Position numbers and translations under genes: made by a program. From contig WNNJ02001918.1 in assembly GCA_012934845.2 (NCBI GenBank), positions 1 through 64,000 on the forward strand: 64,000 nucleotides of DNA. The letters are read 5' to 3'. Positions 24,309-35,667 of this stretch are shown here, one piece after another (the stretch's first letter is position 1; each line of letters begins with the position of its first letter). Source of the stretch: Pomphorhynchus laevis (taxonomy: Eukaryota; Acanthocephala; Palaeacanthocephala; Echinorhynchida; Pomphorhynchidae). A model generated the notes under the pieces. That model had not been told where the DNA came from. It made no database searches and saw nothing but the letters and a program-made list of their open reading frames with translations.

Positions 24309-25011
24309 AATTGCAATAAGTTTAAATCCGAAAGTTTCAATTTTCCGCGAACGTAGCGAGCGAAACTGACAGGAATAATCTGAAACTGACAGGAATAATC
24401 TGGAACTGACAGGAATAATCTGGAACTGGAGGAGTAATTTGGAGCTGACAGTAGTAGTCTGGAACTGACAGGAATAATCGGGAACTGACATGAATAATCT
24501 GGAACTGACAGGAAAAATTTGGAGCTGGCAGGAAAAATCTGGAACTGATAGGAATAATCTGGAGCTGACAGGAATAATCAGGAACTGACAGAAATAATCA
24601 GGAACTGACAGGAATAATTTGGAACTGACAGGAATAATCTGGAACTGACAGGAATAATCTGGAGCGACATGAATAATATGGAACGAGCATAAATGATCTG
24701 GGACTGAAGGAATAATCTGGAACTGACAGGAATACTTTAGAACTGACAGGAATAATCTAGAACTGACAGGAATACTTTAGAACTGACAGGAATAATCTGG
24801 AACTGACAGGAATAATCTGGATCTGACAGGAATAATCTGGAAATGATATAAATACTTACAATTATTCCTATCTGGTTCTACTTATTCCTGTCAGTTCCAG
24901 ATTATTCATGTCAGTTCCAGATTATCCCTATTAGTTCCAGATTATTCCTGCCAGTTTCGCGAGCGTAGCGAGCGGAAAAGTGAGACTTTCGGATTTAAAC
25001 TTATTACAATT
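24309..25011. mobile_element. Fold-back-like element: inverted ends around a 20-bp minisatellite
   Basis: The left end AATTGCAATAAGTTTAAATC and the right end read in reverse (AATTGTAATAAGTTTAAATC) match for about 75 bp, through CCGAAAG, a CGTAGCGAGCG segment and the first repeat unit. Between them lie about 24 units of a 20-bp repeat (GAACTGACAGGAATAATCTG with variants) in one orientation from about 24363 to 24850, then four to five units in the opposite orientation to about 24950. The whole can fold back on itself. Drosophila Foldback elements have long inverted repeats made of short tandem units, so this is an architectural likeness only. No transposase is present and I cannot identify a target duplication. 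Confidence 0.65.
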
Positions 25012-28000
25012 GAGTTTAATCTCTCGATAAAAAATCATGCCTAGAAAAGCTCGATCTCAGATCACTGTTCCTAATCACGCATCTTTCACACCGGAATGTA
25101 ATGATGACTATACCAGTTTGGAAGTTGAATATAATTGTATAGACTGTGCCGTATATACCCTTGTTCGAGTTAAAATATTTAACCGCTCGGTGTATCAACG
25201 TAAACCGATTACATGTGATTTTTGTTCAGCAGTGCAACTTCTACAGCTATCCTGCTGCTCCACTTCTGCCTCACACACGACCATACAGACCGATACTGAT
25301 ATTGACGTTTCCCTCGCATCAACACCTGACTTTGCATCCTATAATTATATTCTTGAACCTTCTCTCGCGCACACTCCTCGTTTAACTACGAATCAAACTT
25401 CCATTCATCTTCATCATCCTTACAATGCTAGCGGTAAATTATTTTCATCTCGTACCTCTTTCTAGTTCCTCCCTTATCTAAATAACTTCCATACTTATAT
25501 CTTCTCTTCACGTATTCTTGCTCTACATCCCCCGTATCACTTCTTAATAATTTACATCCTTCCGTGAAAATCATATCCAGTAACATCTCAAATCAATCGA
25601 TTCAGAACTCCACTTATGTCGCACATAATCCAACTTATCTTAATTCTCAATTGAGCACCCATGTCATTCCCATTTCTACCTGATCTTCTGCCACTACTCC
25701 TACCAGCTCTGTCCGTCCAGTACTTTTAAGTAATCGTTTTCTTTCGCGCGATCGCTGTATTATCATATCTAACTTAAAGTTTCTCAGTCCTCCACTCCTA
25801 AAAATCCTTTTCCGGCATATTTAATATGCTTTCTTGTTTCTCACCCGACGTTTAAACTTGTTACCACTTTATCTACTTGTCGTATCTTTCTTGACGGATC
25901 CCTTCTGATAATACCCAGCTCAATTCAGCTCGCATTGAGAAACATCGACGTGAAACAAACGATGAGTCATTCATATCAATCTGTCAAACTAACTGAAATT
26001 TTCACGACGTACGGACGAGGCCGAAAATTTGATTGCGTACTTTTTGTTCTAGTCTTTCCAACACTCGCTCTATTCTTAATAAAGCTCCAATGCTCCTTGA
26101 TATCTTCGATCAATTATCTATCGATATTCTCTGCATTTCCATATCTGGGCACTCTGACACTGACGATCTTACTATTCGTCGTCTATGTCGCTATGAATGT
26201 TCTCTCGTTGAATCAGCTCGTCTAATTCTCTTCTACATCTAATTCTTGTAACCATGGCGAAATTGTTGTCATTACTCGTTACTCAACGTCTCTACGAAAA
26301 ATTAACGCTAACATCCGTTACACTTCGTTCGAATTGCTCACATGCAGATTATCAATTCATTTCACTCTCGAACTTGTGATTGTATACTGTCCATGCTCAG
26401 CTGCCCCCTCACGTATGTTCTTTAACGACCTTGCCGATCCTCTTTCTCACTGTTCATTTTCTTATACTCATTTTGTTCTCGATGACTTAAACATTCGCCT
26501 TGATCGCCGGCTGACTCTGACTCTATCACTCTAACTAACCCTTGTTCTAATGTTAACTATAAATTACTTTCAGCAAGCCTAACTCATATTCTCGCCTGTG
26601 ACCTCGACATTATTGCTGTTCCCAACTGTTTCAATGCATATTCCTCCTTGTCAGTTACTGATACTGGTTTGTTTGATCACTTCATTGTCACTCTTACTCG
26701 TCCCCATTCTCCTTATATGCCTCCAACATTAGCTAATCCAAGTCGATCATAGAAACTTCTAGATATCCTTGTTCTTCGTGCAGCCTTACTCAATTCTTCG
26801 CTATTTTCACTTCCACCCAACTATCTTTCTCCCGCTGATCTTTGTATTCTGTTTGATTCTGAACTTACGACTATCCTAAATCACTTCCTGCCTAGTCGAC
26901 CCCGACGTTTTCAGCGCTAATGTCGTGCTCCCTTGTTCGATTTCGACTGCAGTCTTTCTAAGCGTCGAATCTATCACTCTTTTCGTGTGTTTAATCGCTT
27001 ACTCAAATGTTATCCAAACTCAATCACTCTAAATATCATTGCTTCCTACCTTTCTCTCCGCCGTTCACATCTTATTCTTATGCGTCTAAACGTACTCTAT
27101 TTTGGCAAAATCAACTCGAGTCATCTTTCAACTCCAAATGTTATTAGAAAATCTTAATCTCGATTCTTTCACGATCACCTACCTCTTGTAACATAAATCC
27201 TGATGAATTTTCTTTTTAGCTATAATCTAAGTTAACTAATTTACTTTCCTTTCTACTCATATGTCCTTTATACCTTGTCTTCTTTTTAAATACTTTCCTC
27301 CCAGAGCTATTCCACCTTCTTTCTTTTCCTTAGATGAATTTTCTTCGGTTCTTCTATCATTACCTAATAATTCATATCTTTCTGGCCAATTCCCACTTGT
27401 TTAAAAATATCTGCACCTCTATATCACCTTTCATAACCACATTTTATTCAACGTGCATATCCGTAGCCGCACATTTCATTTTCACTGAAAAAGCGCCACT
27501 GTTCGTTCACACATTAAAAAGCAATCGCTCGACTCCTCACTACCATCTTCGTACCGTCCTATCTCACTTCTCCCAACCATATCTAAATTCCTTGAGCGTC
27601 TGGTTCTTAAACAAGTTAATACATATCTCTTTTCCTCTAACTTATTTCCTCCCTTCCAAGCCGCTTTTCGCTCTAATTACTCTAACGAAATTGCATGTCT
27701 TAAAGTTTATAACGACTTACTCATATTGTGCGATCATAAATTATGTAGTGTCATAGTTTCTTTTGATCTATCGTCTGCTTTAGACATCGTTAATCACTCT
27801 ATTCTTCTCCATCGCCTTCGTCATGATTATGACTTCTCTTTACCTACTGTATCATGGTTTTCTACATATCTATCAAACTGTACATTTCGCGTATATTCTA
27901 ACTCTTCTCCCTCCCATCCTTCATCTATCCCGTCCGGTGTTCCACAAGGCTCCACATTAGGCCCATTGCTTTTCGCTCTTGATGACATTCTCATATATGC

Positions 28001-28478
28001 TCGTGCACCTACTTATCGTATTCATGATCTTTGTGTATCTGTTTCCAACTGTCCTGCCTCAATTTTCAATCATATTTCTTCCTTTCGTCTTACTCTGAAT
28101 TTTCATAAATTCACAATAATGTGGATCCATCCTCGACTATCCGACTTAGAACCTCCCTACGTATCATTAAATTCTACAATTCTTCATATCGTTGACAATC
28201 TCATTTTTCTTAGGCTTCTATTTCGACAACCGGCTTTCACTTAAACCTTTGTTCGAGATAAAGTACGCTCATCTACCTTGATTCTCTGCAATCTCGGTAA
28301 TATTCGTAGATTTTCTTCTTGCATGACTCTCATATCTTCTCTCCTTTTTTCAAGACTTGATTACTATCTAATCCCATTTAAACAATTTAACTAATTTATC
28401 TGCTTGACGTTTGCTGTTTTTGTTGTTAGTGAACTTGTAAGCGTGCAGCTGGCAAGCATTTTCCACGTTAAAAAATAT
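25012..28478 (+). mobile_element. LINE family A, near full-length but degraded
   Basis: In order: ORF1 (25037-25465); endonuclease region about 26030-26750 (LSIDILCISISGHSDTDDLT, then VLDDLNIRLDRR in place of GDFN); RT from about 27300 (YSNEIACLKVYNDLLI-like region near 27690, IVSFDLSSALDIVNHSILLH at 27750, SHPSSIPSGVPQGSTLGPLL near 27910, DDILIYARAP near 27985); the start of the C-terminal region (28140-28360); then a deletion of most of the C-terminal region, joining at about 28370 to the family tail GTAAGCGTGCAGCTGGC and CCACGTTAAAA (ends 28478). Numerous stops and frameshifts. RT motifs are those of the CR1/L2 group. Confidence 0.75.
25037..25465 (+). CDS. LINE A ORF1 remnant with a small Cys motif, 142 aa
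   Basis: The frame is open and starts 25 nt after the fold-back element. N-terminal MPRKARSQ, then YTSLEVEYNCIDCAVYTLVR, VKIFNRSVYQRKPITCDFC, then a Ser/Thr-rich tail. The Y/F-T-x-LEV ... V-x-T-L-x-V-K ... C-x-x-C arrangement is shared with ORF1 of LINE D (58613-58921), although the two elements are otherwise far diverged. The CxxC pair plus upstream acidic/Cys residues could be a small zinc-binding domain. Nucleic-acid binding would fit an ORF1 but is inference. Probably truncated relative to the full ORF1. Confidence 0.5.
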   Translation: MPRKARSQITVPNHASFTPECNDDYTSLEVEYNCIDCAVYTLVRVKIFNRSVYQRKPITCDFCSAVQLLQLSCCSTSASHTTIQTDTDIDVSLASTPDFASYNYILEPSLAHTPRLTTNQTSIHLHHPYNASGKLFSSRTSF

Positions 28479-29942
28479 ATTATTATAACTAGAATGTTCA
28501 CGAACACAGTTAATATAGACACCTTACAAAATACAAATTAAAGAGAAAAAATGAGGAAAAAGAAAGCACCAATAGACAGTAAATTTTGAAATCATTAAGG
28601 ATGAAGGTAAATCAAAAATAACAAAAAATCCAAAGCTACGACTTGAGAGATTTTCAAAACGTGCATTTGCTTTCTGCTTTTACTGTTTAAGCAGGTAAAC
28701 CATTCAAAACAGGAATCACTCTGGCTGCGAAATTCAAGCATTTTTTTCTGCATCGTTTACATTGAAGCATAAATTGATGATCGCGTAATCTTTAGTTATA
28801 GCGACTAGTAAATAGCGTTCTTATAGGATCATCATTATATTTCATTCCCAGCTATATACGGCAAGGTCATTAAAGCGTCGAAGTGATGATAGTGAGTGCA
28901 TATTGAGATTGATTAGCCGTTGTTAGTTGGTCAAATGTTTTAATCTACTCACTCGCTTCGAGGAATTTTGTAGTATCGTTTAAAATTCAACTCTACTTTT
29001 GTAATTGGATATGTACCCTGTAAACAGTAATTAAGAATACTTGAACAAAGAGCATTAAACATGAGCCGGAAAGATTCAGTCGTTAGATTGTTGAAATTTC
29101 GAAAAATTATCCCACAGACTCGGTTGGCTATCGAACAAGTAACTTTTGTATTTTTTAGGTGCGGAGATTGTGCGAAACTACTATACCTAAATTAGGACAT
29201 TCTTGAACAAACGGTATAGGATCATGACCAATAGTTTAATTTGTGCTCTAACATTTCTTTCCAATATATGCATATAGGCACATTTGGACTCGGTAACAAC
29301 CATATTGTTTTTATTACTATATTATCATGGTCAGTCTTTAGTATATGTTGGTCTTTAACACTAACAATATGGCGATATATCTTCAGATCATCAGCATAGA
29401 GCAATATTTTCGACTGAAGCAGAAACTAATCCAATTGACAATTATTGAATTAAAACTTTTTCAATAAGAACAAGGTGATCGACTGTATCAAATATTCGAG
29501 ATTAATCGACAAATTTGACATTAGTGTCAATACTCATATTAAATAATTCTGCCCAAGCATGCATAGCAATCAAAATATAAGGGCATGTTGATGGACAAGA
29601 GCGAAATCCATGCTGGGACGGATGTAATATATTATTTGAAATATGACGATTGATATTGATAAGTATTAATTGTTCCAACATTTTACAACCAATGCAAGTC
29701 AAGCTTATTGATCTGTAATTATCTGCACGAGACGTGTCGCCTTTTTAACACAGGACAAACGACAGATTTTAATCATACGTCTAGAATAATCGAATTGAGT
29801 AATGAATATTTTAATATGCGATGTAAAGTTACATATTCGTGATGCTACATTTTTAACTAATAAGGATGGTAAACCGTAGGACCGACTGCATTACACTGTT
29901 TTAGGCGCTGTAGTTGTATGTATACATCATTAACATATATAT
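28479..29942 (-). mobile_element. LINE family C (CR1-like), degraded, minus strand
   Basis: On the minus strand: RT block with HPSQHGFRSCPSTCPYILIA (near 29600) and MLYADDLKIYRHIVSVKDQ (near 29400), then the CR1-type C-terminal region near 28860-28660 (RLRDHQFMLQCKRCRKK, then SDSCFEWFTCLN), then its 3' UTR up to the tail-to-tail junction with LINE A at about 28479. Frames are broken throughout. A second copy of the 3' end lies at 51829-52125 on the plus strand, about 98 percent identical. Confidence 0.65.
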
Positions 29943-30156
29943 ATAATTATTTAAACAATTTAATTATTAAGCAACAGAGATAATGAATGATTTTTAAAAG
30001 AAAAACTAGTTTCGGCTGGTGCCTTCTTCAGTTACTAGAGCTTACTACCGGTAGTAAGCTCTAGTAACTGAAGAAGGCACCAGCCGAAACTAGTTTTTCT
30101 TTTAAAAATCATTCATTATCTCTGTTGCTTAATAATTAAATTGTTTAAATAATTAT
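29943..30156. repeat. Perfect 214-bp palindrome without spacer
   Basis: Two 107-bp arms meet at CTACCGGTAG (centre between 30049 and 30050). Reading outward, both arms give GTAGTAAGCTCTAGTAACTG, AAGAAGGCACCAGCCGAAAC, TAGTTTTTCTTTTAAAAATC, ATTCATTATCTCTGTTGCTT and AATAATTAAATTG. I found no mismatch over the full length. Each arm contains CTGAAGA-AGGC-ACCA-GCC-GAAAC, which resembles a hammerhead-ribozyme core (CUGANGA, stem II, GAAAC). Confidence 0.95.
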
Positions 30157-30212
30157 TAAATTGAATCCGAATGGAAAAAGGATCACAACAGGCGGTTCAA
30201 ACAACAAATCAC

Positions 30213-30214
<2 letters not shown>

Positions 30215-30289
<75 letters not shown>
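30215..30289. repeat. (AT)n microsatellite, about 75 bp
   Basis: An uninterrupted AT dinucleotide run next to the palindrome region and immediately followed by GTGTTCGAATCGAGC. Confidence 0.98.
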
Positions 30290-30291
<2 letters not shown>

Positions 30292-30295
30292 TGTT

Positions 30296-30420
30296 CGAAT
30301 CGAGCATATTCTTCAGTCTGCAAACTCTCGTCACTCCTAGACGGTCATGTGATAGCCGGCAGCCATCGTCAGTAAGATGAACTATCACATGCCGTTTCGG
30401 CTGCCTCTGTGACATTGTGA
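30296..30420 (-). other. Degenerate hammerhead-like fold, minus strand
   Basis: On the minus strand GGCAGCCGAAAC is followed by a long hairpin, with arms GGCATGTGATAG and CTATCACATGACC around a loop of about 25 nt, and then GTC. A GAAAC box, a stem and GTC in this order are what a hammerhead stem III and cleavage site look like, but the CUGANGA box is not recognisable upstream. Downstream CTGAAGAATATGCTCGATTC leads into the AT repeat. Function is inference. Confidence 0.3.
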
Positions 30421-30860
30421 AAATGCATTTCCGACATCTAGCTTAAATTGTTGGTGGCGTTAGCTCTTAAATCCAACAATTTGCAATGCAGACCATCATA
30501 AACAACCAGAGGATCAAACTTATATATATGAGTGTAGAGGTATCGTTTTATCTCTTTGAGAAGATTCTTTATATATACTATCATTAAAAGTATGAAAGGA
30601 CGTGTCAACAAATGTGTTTGTAATGTTCTTTTCATCAATAACTATTTCACATCTAATACGCAACGGGACACTCTTATTTTTATTTTGGATTTTCAGAGAA
30701 TAGTATTTGAAGAATATATTTGGTTGAAGGGTGATTTTTTGAACAAAAGACTTTTCGAACTTATCTTTAAGAAAGAATTTTAATACAACTTTTTTAATTA
30801 ACACGAATAGGAAAATGTAAGCCTGCATGCTTTTTTACAACCTTCGTCGGTTGTAAAAAT
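30421..30860. other. Unassigned; weak frames only
   Basis: Two minus-strand frames (30438-30638 and 30520-30828) of 66 and 102 codons overlap in different frames. The longer has KKVVLKFFLKDKFEKSFVQK. I do not recognise either. The stretch may be a decayed internal part of the repeat whose ends lie on both sides. Confidence 0.3.
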
Positions 30861-30890
30861 CGTCAATAATAAAACCCTGTAGCTGCACAA

Positions 30891-31607
30891 GGTGGTCTTA
30901 TCAGTGTGTCCCTGTAGCTACACAACTTCGACAGTGCTGAAACCTCAGTAAACCTCTGAAATGAATTCACCAAGCGCACGCTCTTCCACCTGTGAGCAGC
31001 CTGATGAGACTACAGTGTAGTGATGAGTATACTAAGGTCAAAACGCCTTTTTTGAAGGCTAGGCGTCTGTGGTGGGCGCATTCCGAGTAAAGCTTCCCGA
31101 CCAATGTTGTTAAAAAAGCATACAGGTTTATATTTTCCTGTTCGTGTGAATTAAAAAATTGTATTGAAATTCTTTTTTATTAATATAACGCCACTAGTAG
31201 TTTTCAATTCATATATCCACTATATGTGGAGTGATGAATCTTAACATATGCGCTAGAGCTCTGCTTGGGCTTTCTAGCTAGAGAGATTTTGCTCATGTAT
31301 TGTGCTTCAGCTGTATTCACGCGTATTGCTTGTTCAGCAAAATTAGTAAGCTGATGAAGGAAGATATGATAGCACACGTGCTGTCCTGTGAAGCAATTGC
31401 TTAAGCAAACCATACCAGATGTAAGTTTGAACCACCGGCGGAGGGGCGTATGCTTAGTGAATTCCTTTCAGAGATTTACTGAGGATTAAGTACTGTCAAA
31501 GTTGAGGATTAAGTACTGTCGAAGTTGTGTAGCTACTGGACCACTGATGATACCACCTGTAATGATGAGTAGACTAAGGTCGAAACGCCCATTAGGGTCT
31601 AAGCGTC
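30891..31607. repeat. Inverted repeat carrying hammerhead-ribozyme-like cores
   Basis: A segment of about 90 bp (GTGTAGCTAC ... AAGTTGTG, CACTGTC, TTTACTGAGG, GTGAATTC) occurs at 30910-31000 in one orientation and at 31440-31540 in the other. Three copies of a core follow. At 31001-31067: CTGATGA GACT ... GGTC AAAAC, stem III ACGCC/GGCGT, then C. At 31544-31607: CTGATGA TACC ... GGTC GAAAC, stem III ACGC/GCGT, then C. On the minus strand at 30904-30891: CTGATAAGACCACC. Taken together the ancestor reads CTGATGA-GACC...GGTC-GAAAC-GCC...GGC-GTC, i.e. CUGANGA, a 4-bp stem II, GAAA, stem III and a GUC cleavage triplet. Each present copy has at least one core defect. Confidence 0.45.
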
Positions 31608-31885
31608 TGTGTTAGGCACATTAATATATTTCGATTGTCTTTGAAACGTCATTTTCTTTAAGCAGATATTTTTAGAGCACACAAAGACGACATTGCACTA
31701 CCTGAAAATTTTAGAAAACAAGGTTATTTTCATCATTTTCAGTTCTGTTTCTAAGTTAAATCCTTGCTAATATTATTTGTTCCATGTATGATAGATCAAG
31801 GTCGCGTAATAATCTTATGTCAGCACCCTTTAATTTAGACATGTTTCTAAATATTTTACATGCATGATCTTTATAGTTACAAACT
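31608..31885. other. Non-coding flank of the LTR element
   Basis: AT-rich, no gene or repeat recognised. Confidence 0.5.
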
Positions 31886-31986
31886 TGTTATGATATGAAA
31901 TGATCAGATTGTACCTTTTGTATAACTTTATTTATTTATAGATATTATTGAATGAAGCCGTTCTAACGTTGCTTATTTATTACAAT
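31886..31986 (+). repeat. 5' LTR of the gypsy element (101 bp)
   Basis: Begins TGTTATGATATGAAATGATC and ends TTATTTATTACAAT, with inner TATAACTTTATTTATTTATA that may hold a TATA box. Unusually short for a Ty3/gypsy LTR. Confidence 0.88.
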
Positions 31987-34900
31987 TTATTCAATAATAT
32001 TGGTTCATCGAGATGGAGAAACTATTGATGCCTTCAGTATTAAATATAACTATCGACAGTCCTAATTCTCAAGAGGAGTGGATACACTGGAAGCGACGCC
32101 TTGACAGTTTTATGGCTCTACAATTAGGACTCAATGACGAATCTAAGCTACCATTACTTGTCAATCTCATCTCGACGAAATTATTCGGATTAATCAAAGC
32201 GTGTACTTCATATGAAGAGGCTGTAAATATCTTGAATAGAGCATTCATAAAGCATGTAAATATTCTATTCGCACGTTACCAACTTCATGCTTACCGACAA
32301 GAACGGACAATGACTTTAGATCAGTATCTCCGAATGCTTGGCGATTTCGCTAATCTATGCGATTTTCAACCTGTGGATTCTTCTTCAAATCGTAATGCAC
32401 ATATTACAGATTCTTTTATTCAAGGACTTCACAATAGTTACATTAGACAACGTCTCCTTGAATCTCGAGTAACTGATCTCGACGAACTAGTGACGATTGC
32501 CAAATCACTCGAAGCAGCTCAACAACACGCCGCGATAATATCATCCGCAGAAACATCAAGTCTCGCATTTACTCAGGTCAGTCTGGTTGATAAATCATGT
32601 GAAGATAATGAACAATTTGATACTCTTGCTGCACTGAAAACAAATAAACTAACACGCTTCTCTCAAAGTCAAAAACGTTGTATATTTTGTGGTGGATCGT
32701 ACCATCTTCGATTAAATTGTCCAGCTCGGAATTTAACTTGCCATTCATGTGGTAAAAGCGGTCATTTTTCAAACGTTTGTCGCTCTCGTAGTTTTAAGAA
32801 TACTCCGTCAACATCCGCTGCTCTATATTGCGCATCTCTATTCAACCAAAGTCAAACGTATCAGAAAGTTTTGATAGATAACAAATCGTTTCAATCACTT
32901 CTGGATACGGGGAGTTCAGACAATTTTATTGATGATGCGGTGGTATCTGACCTTCAAATAAAAACTTACCTGTGCAAACGTCAAGTCCACATGGCGTCAT
33001 TATCCCAATCCGTGTTCGTTCGTCGTCATTGCTGCATTACTTTCAAATTTATGGATCGTACTTACAGGAATACACTCTTTCTCGTGTTGCCTAATTTATG
33101 CGCATCCGTAATATTTGGACAGAAATTTTTTCTCCTTCACCGATATATTACTTTTAATTTCGCTGGTCCGAACCCTGGTTTATCTTTAGCATCTTTACAA
33201 ACTGCTATAGTAATGAATATTAAACCGTTGACGTTATTCCCAGGTATCGACAAAACAATTCGTCCGATATGTACTAAATCACGTCGACATATACCGGAAA
33301 ATTCTCGATTTATCAGGCAAGAAATCGATAGACTCCTCAAACAAGGAATTATTGAAAAGAGTAGATCACCATGGAGAGCTCAAGTTCTAGTGGTGGCAAA
33401 CAACGGACGAAAGCCAAGAATGGTCGTAGATTACTCATGTACTATCAATCGTCACACGTTACTGGATGCATATCCTATTCCAAGAATCGACTCCATGATC
33501 TCCGATATTGCTTCATACTCGATATATACAACCGTTGACCTATCCCAAGTTTATTACCAAATGCCTTTGCTGAGTCAAGATGGTCCATACATTGCTTTCG
33601 AAGCAGATGGGAATTTATATCAGTACCGCAGAATCCTTTTTGGACCAACCAACGCTGTATGCGTTTTTCAGCGTATAATTAACCAATTAATCAAGGATAA
33701 CAACTTAACCGGTGTCTATGCCTACTTAGACGACATAATTATTTGCGGGCAAAGCTTTGAGGAACACGATGAACGGTATCAAAAATTTTTTGAATTTGCA
33801 AAGAGAGTGAATCTCACGGTAGCCAAGGAGAAAACAAAATATCGCCAAAACATGTTGAATTTCTTGGGATATCAACTATCGAAAGGTACTATTAAACCGG
33901 ATCCCAATCGTGTCAAGCCACTTATCAATTTTGCGATTCCTACAGATAGAAAATCTATGCAGCGTCTAACGGGTCTCCTTGCATATTATTCTAAATGGAT
34001 ACCTTCGTTTTTGCGAAAAATTAGACCTTTGCTCGATTGTGATACATATCCGCCTTCAAGTGATGTTAACAAAGCTATTGATGACTTGAAGAATGAAATT
34101 TCTGAGGCAACTCTAACAGCGTATACTCACGATCTTCCTTTGACAGTAGAGACTGATGCATCATATTCGTCGATGGGTGCCGTTCTGAGCCAAGCATCAA
34201 AGCCGATTGCGTTTTTTCACAAACCCTACCAAAAACTACGTTACACCAGTCCAGCATTGAAAAAGGGGGCCAGGCCATTGTAAATAGCATTCAATATTGG
34301 AAGCATTATTTACCTGGTAAACCGTTCACTATCATAACAGATCAACGCTCTGTTTCTTTCATGTTTAGCAGAGCTCATTCGAGTAAGATCAAAGATGATA
34401 AAGTGGCTCGATGGCGACTTAAATTAGCTCCTTATCAATACGAAATTCAATATCGTATGGGAAGTGAAAATAAGGCAGCCGACGCTATGTCAAGAGTTAC
34501 GCACATGTGTGCCCATACTGGATCATTGAACCAATTAAAACAATTCACAATACTCTTTGTCATCATGGCATTACTAGAATGTTGCATTTCGTTACACAGC
34601 ATCGCTTGCCATATGATAAATCCGACGTTACGAAAGTTATTAATAGTTGCCATATCTGTGCCGAACTGAAACCTCGCTTTTGTAAACCTACCGTTAGCCA
34701 CGTTACCAACGCCACTCAGACATTCGAGAGATTATGTGTAGATTTCAAAGGTCCGCTTGAATCCGTTACTCGAAACCGTTATCTACTTTGCGTTGTCGAT
34801 GAATTCTCCCGTTTTCCGATTGCGATTCCTTGTAAAGACTGTTCATCCCTATCAGTAATTACTGCACTACGACAAATCATAAGTATTTTTGGTAGTCCTG

Positions 34901-35667
34901 GTAGAATACACACGGATCAAGGATCATGTTTTCAATCTCATGAGTTCCGTGATTTTCTATCATCTCAGGGCATAGCCTACAGTAGAAGTACACCTTACAA
35001 TCCGCGCGGTAATGGTAAAGCCGAAAGATATGTCGGATTAATTTGGAAGACGATACAGTTAGAAACTAAATCAAGAAATCTGTCTTTAAAAAATTGGGAA
35101 GCAGTTCTACCTAAAGTATTATCATCTATGCGATCTTTGCTATGTACTAGCACTCGGGAAACGCCACACGAACGCATGTTCAATTATCCGCGAAACTCAA
35201 GGAACTCGTTTGTTTTATCGCCGTGGCTTCATAACGATCAAGTGTATTTACTGAAAGACGATAGGGCACCTAAAACTAATTATACTTTCAGACCTGTTGA
35301 AGTACTACAATCAAATGGTAATTACGCTACTGTGCGAAATATACCTCAAGGTAATGAGCATGACATATCAGTTAGAAAATTGGCTAAATACCCGTCTAAT
35401 CCATCAATTGATAAAGACAGAAACTGCAGACAAGTAGAATTAGAAAATTTGGCCCATGAAATCACCAACTTTTCGCCAATATGTTATAAAGATTCATTTT
35501 CAAAAGAAAAATATGAATTTTCCCAAGAATCAAAAGATAATAGTCATACTATGACACAAGAAGACGACAACGAAAACTTCATTGAGCCTGCCACAATTTT
35601 AAAACAAGAAGAGAGGACCAGAAGAAGACCGGCCTATCTTAATGATTACTTTTGCTGCCGGGGCGAA

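Noticed and set aside
24225-24491. Minus-strand 88-codon frame with repeated SVSDYSCQFQ-like units
   Set aside because: It is only the 20-bp minisatellite read in a frame without stops.
30209-30415. Frames ending in [10 protein letters not shown] at 30209-30415 and 59301-59574
   Set aside because: Translation of the (AT)n runs.
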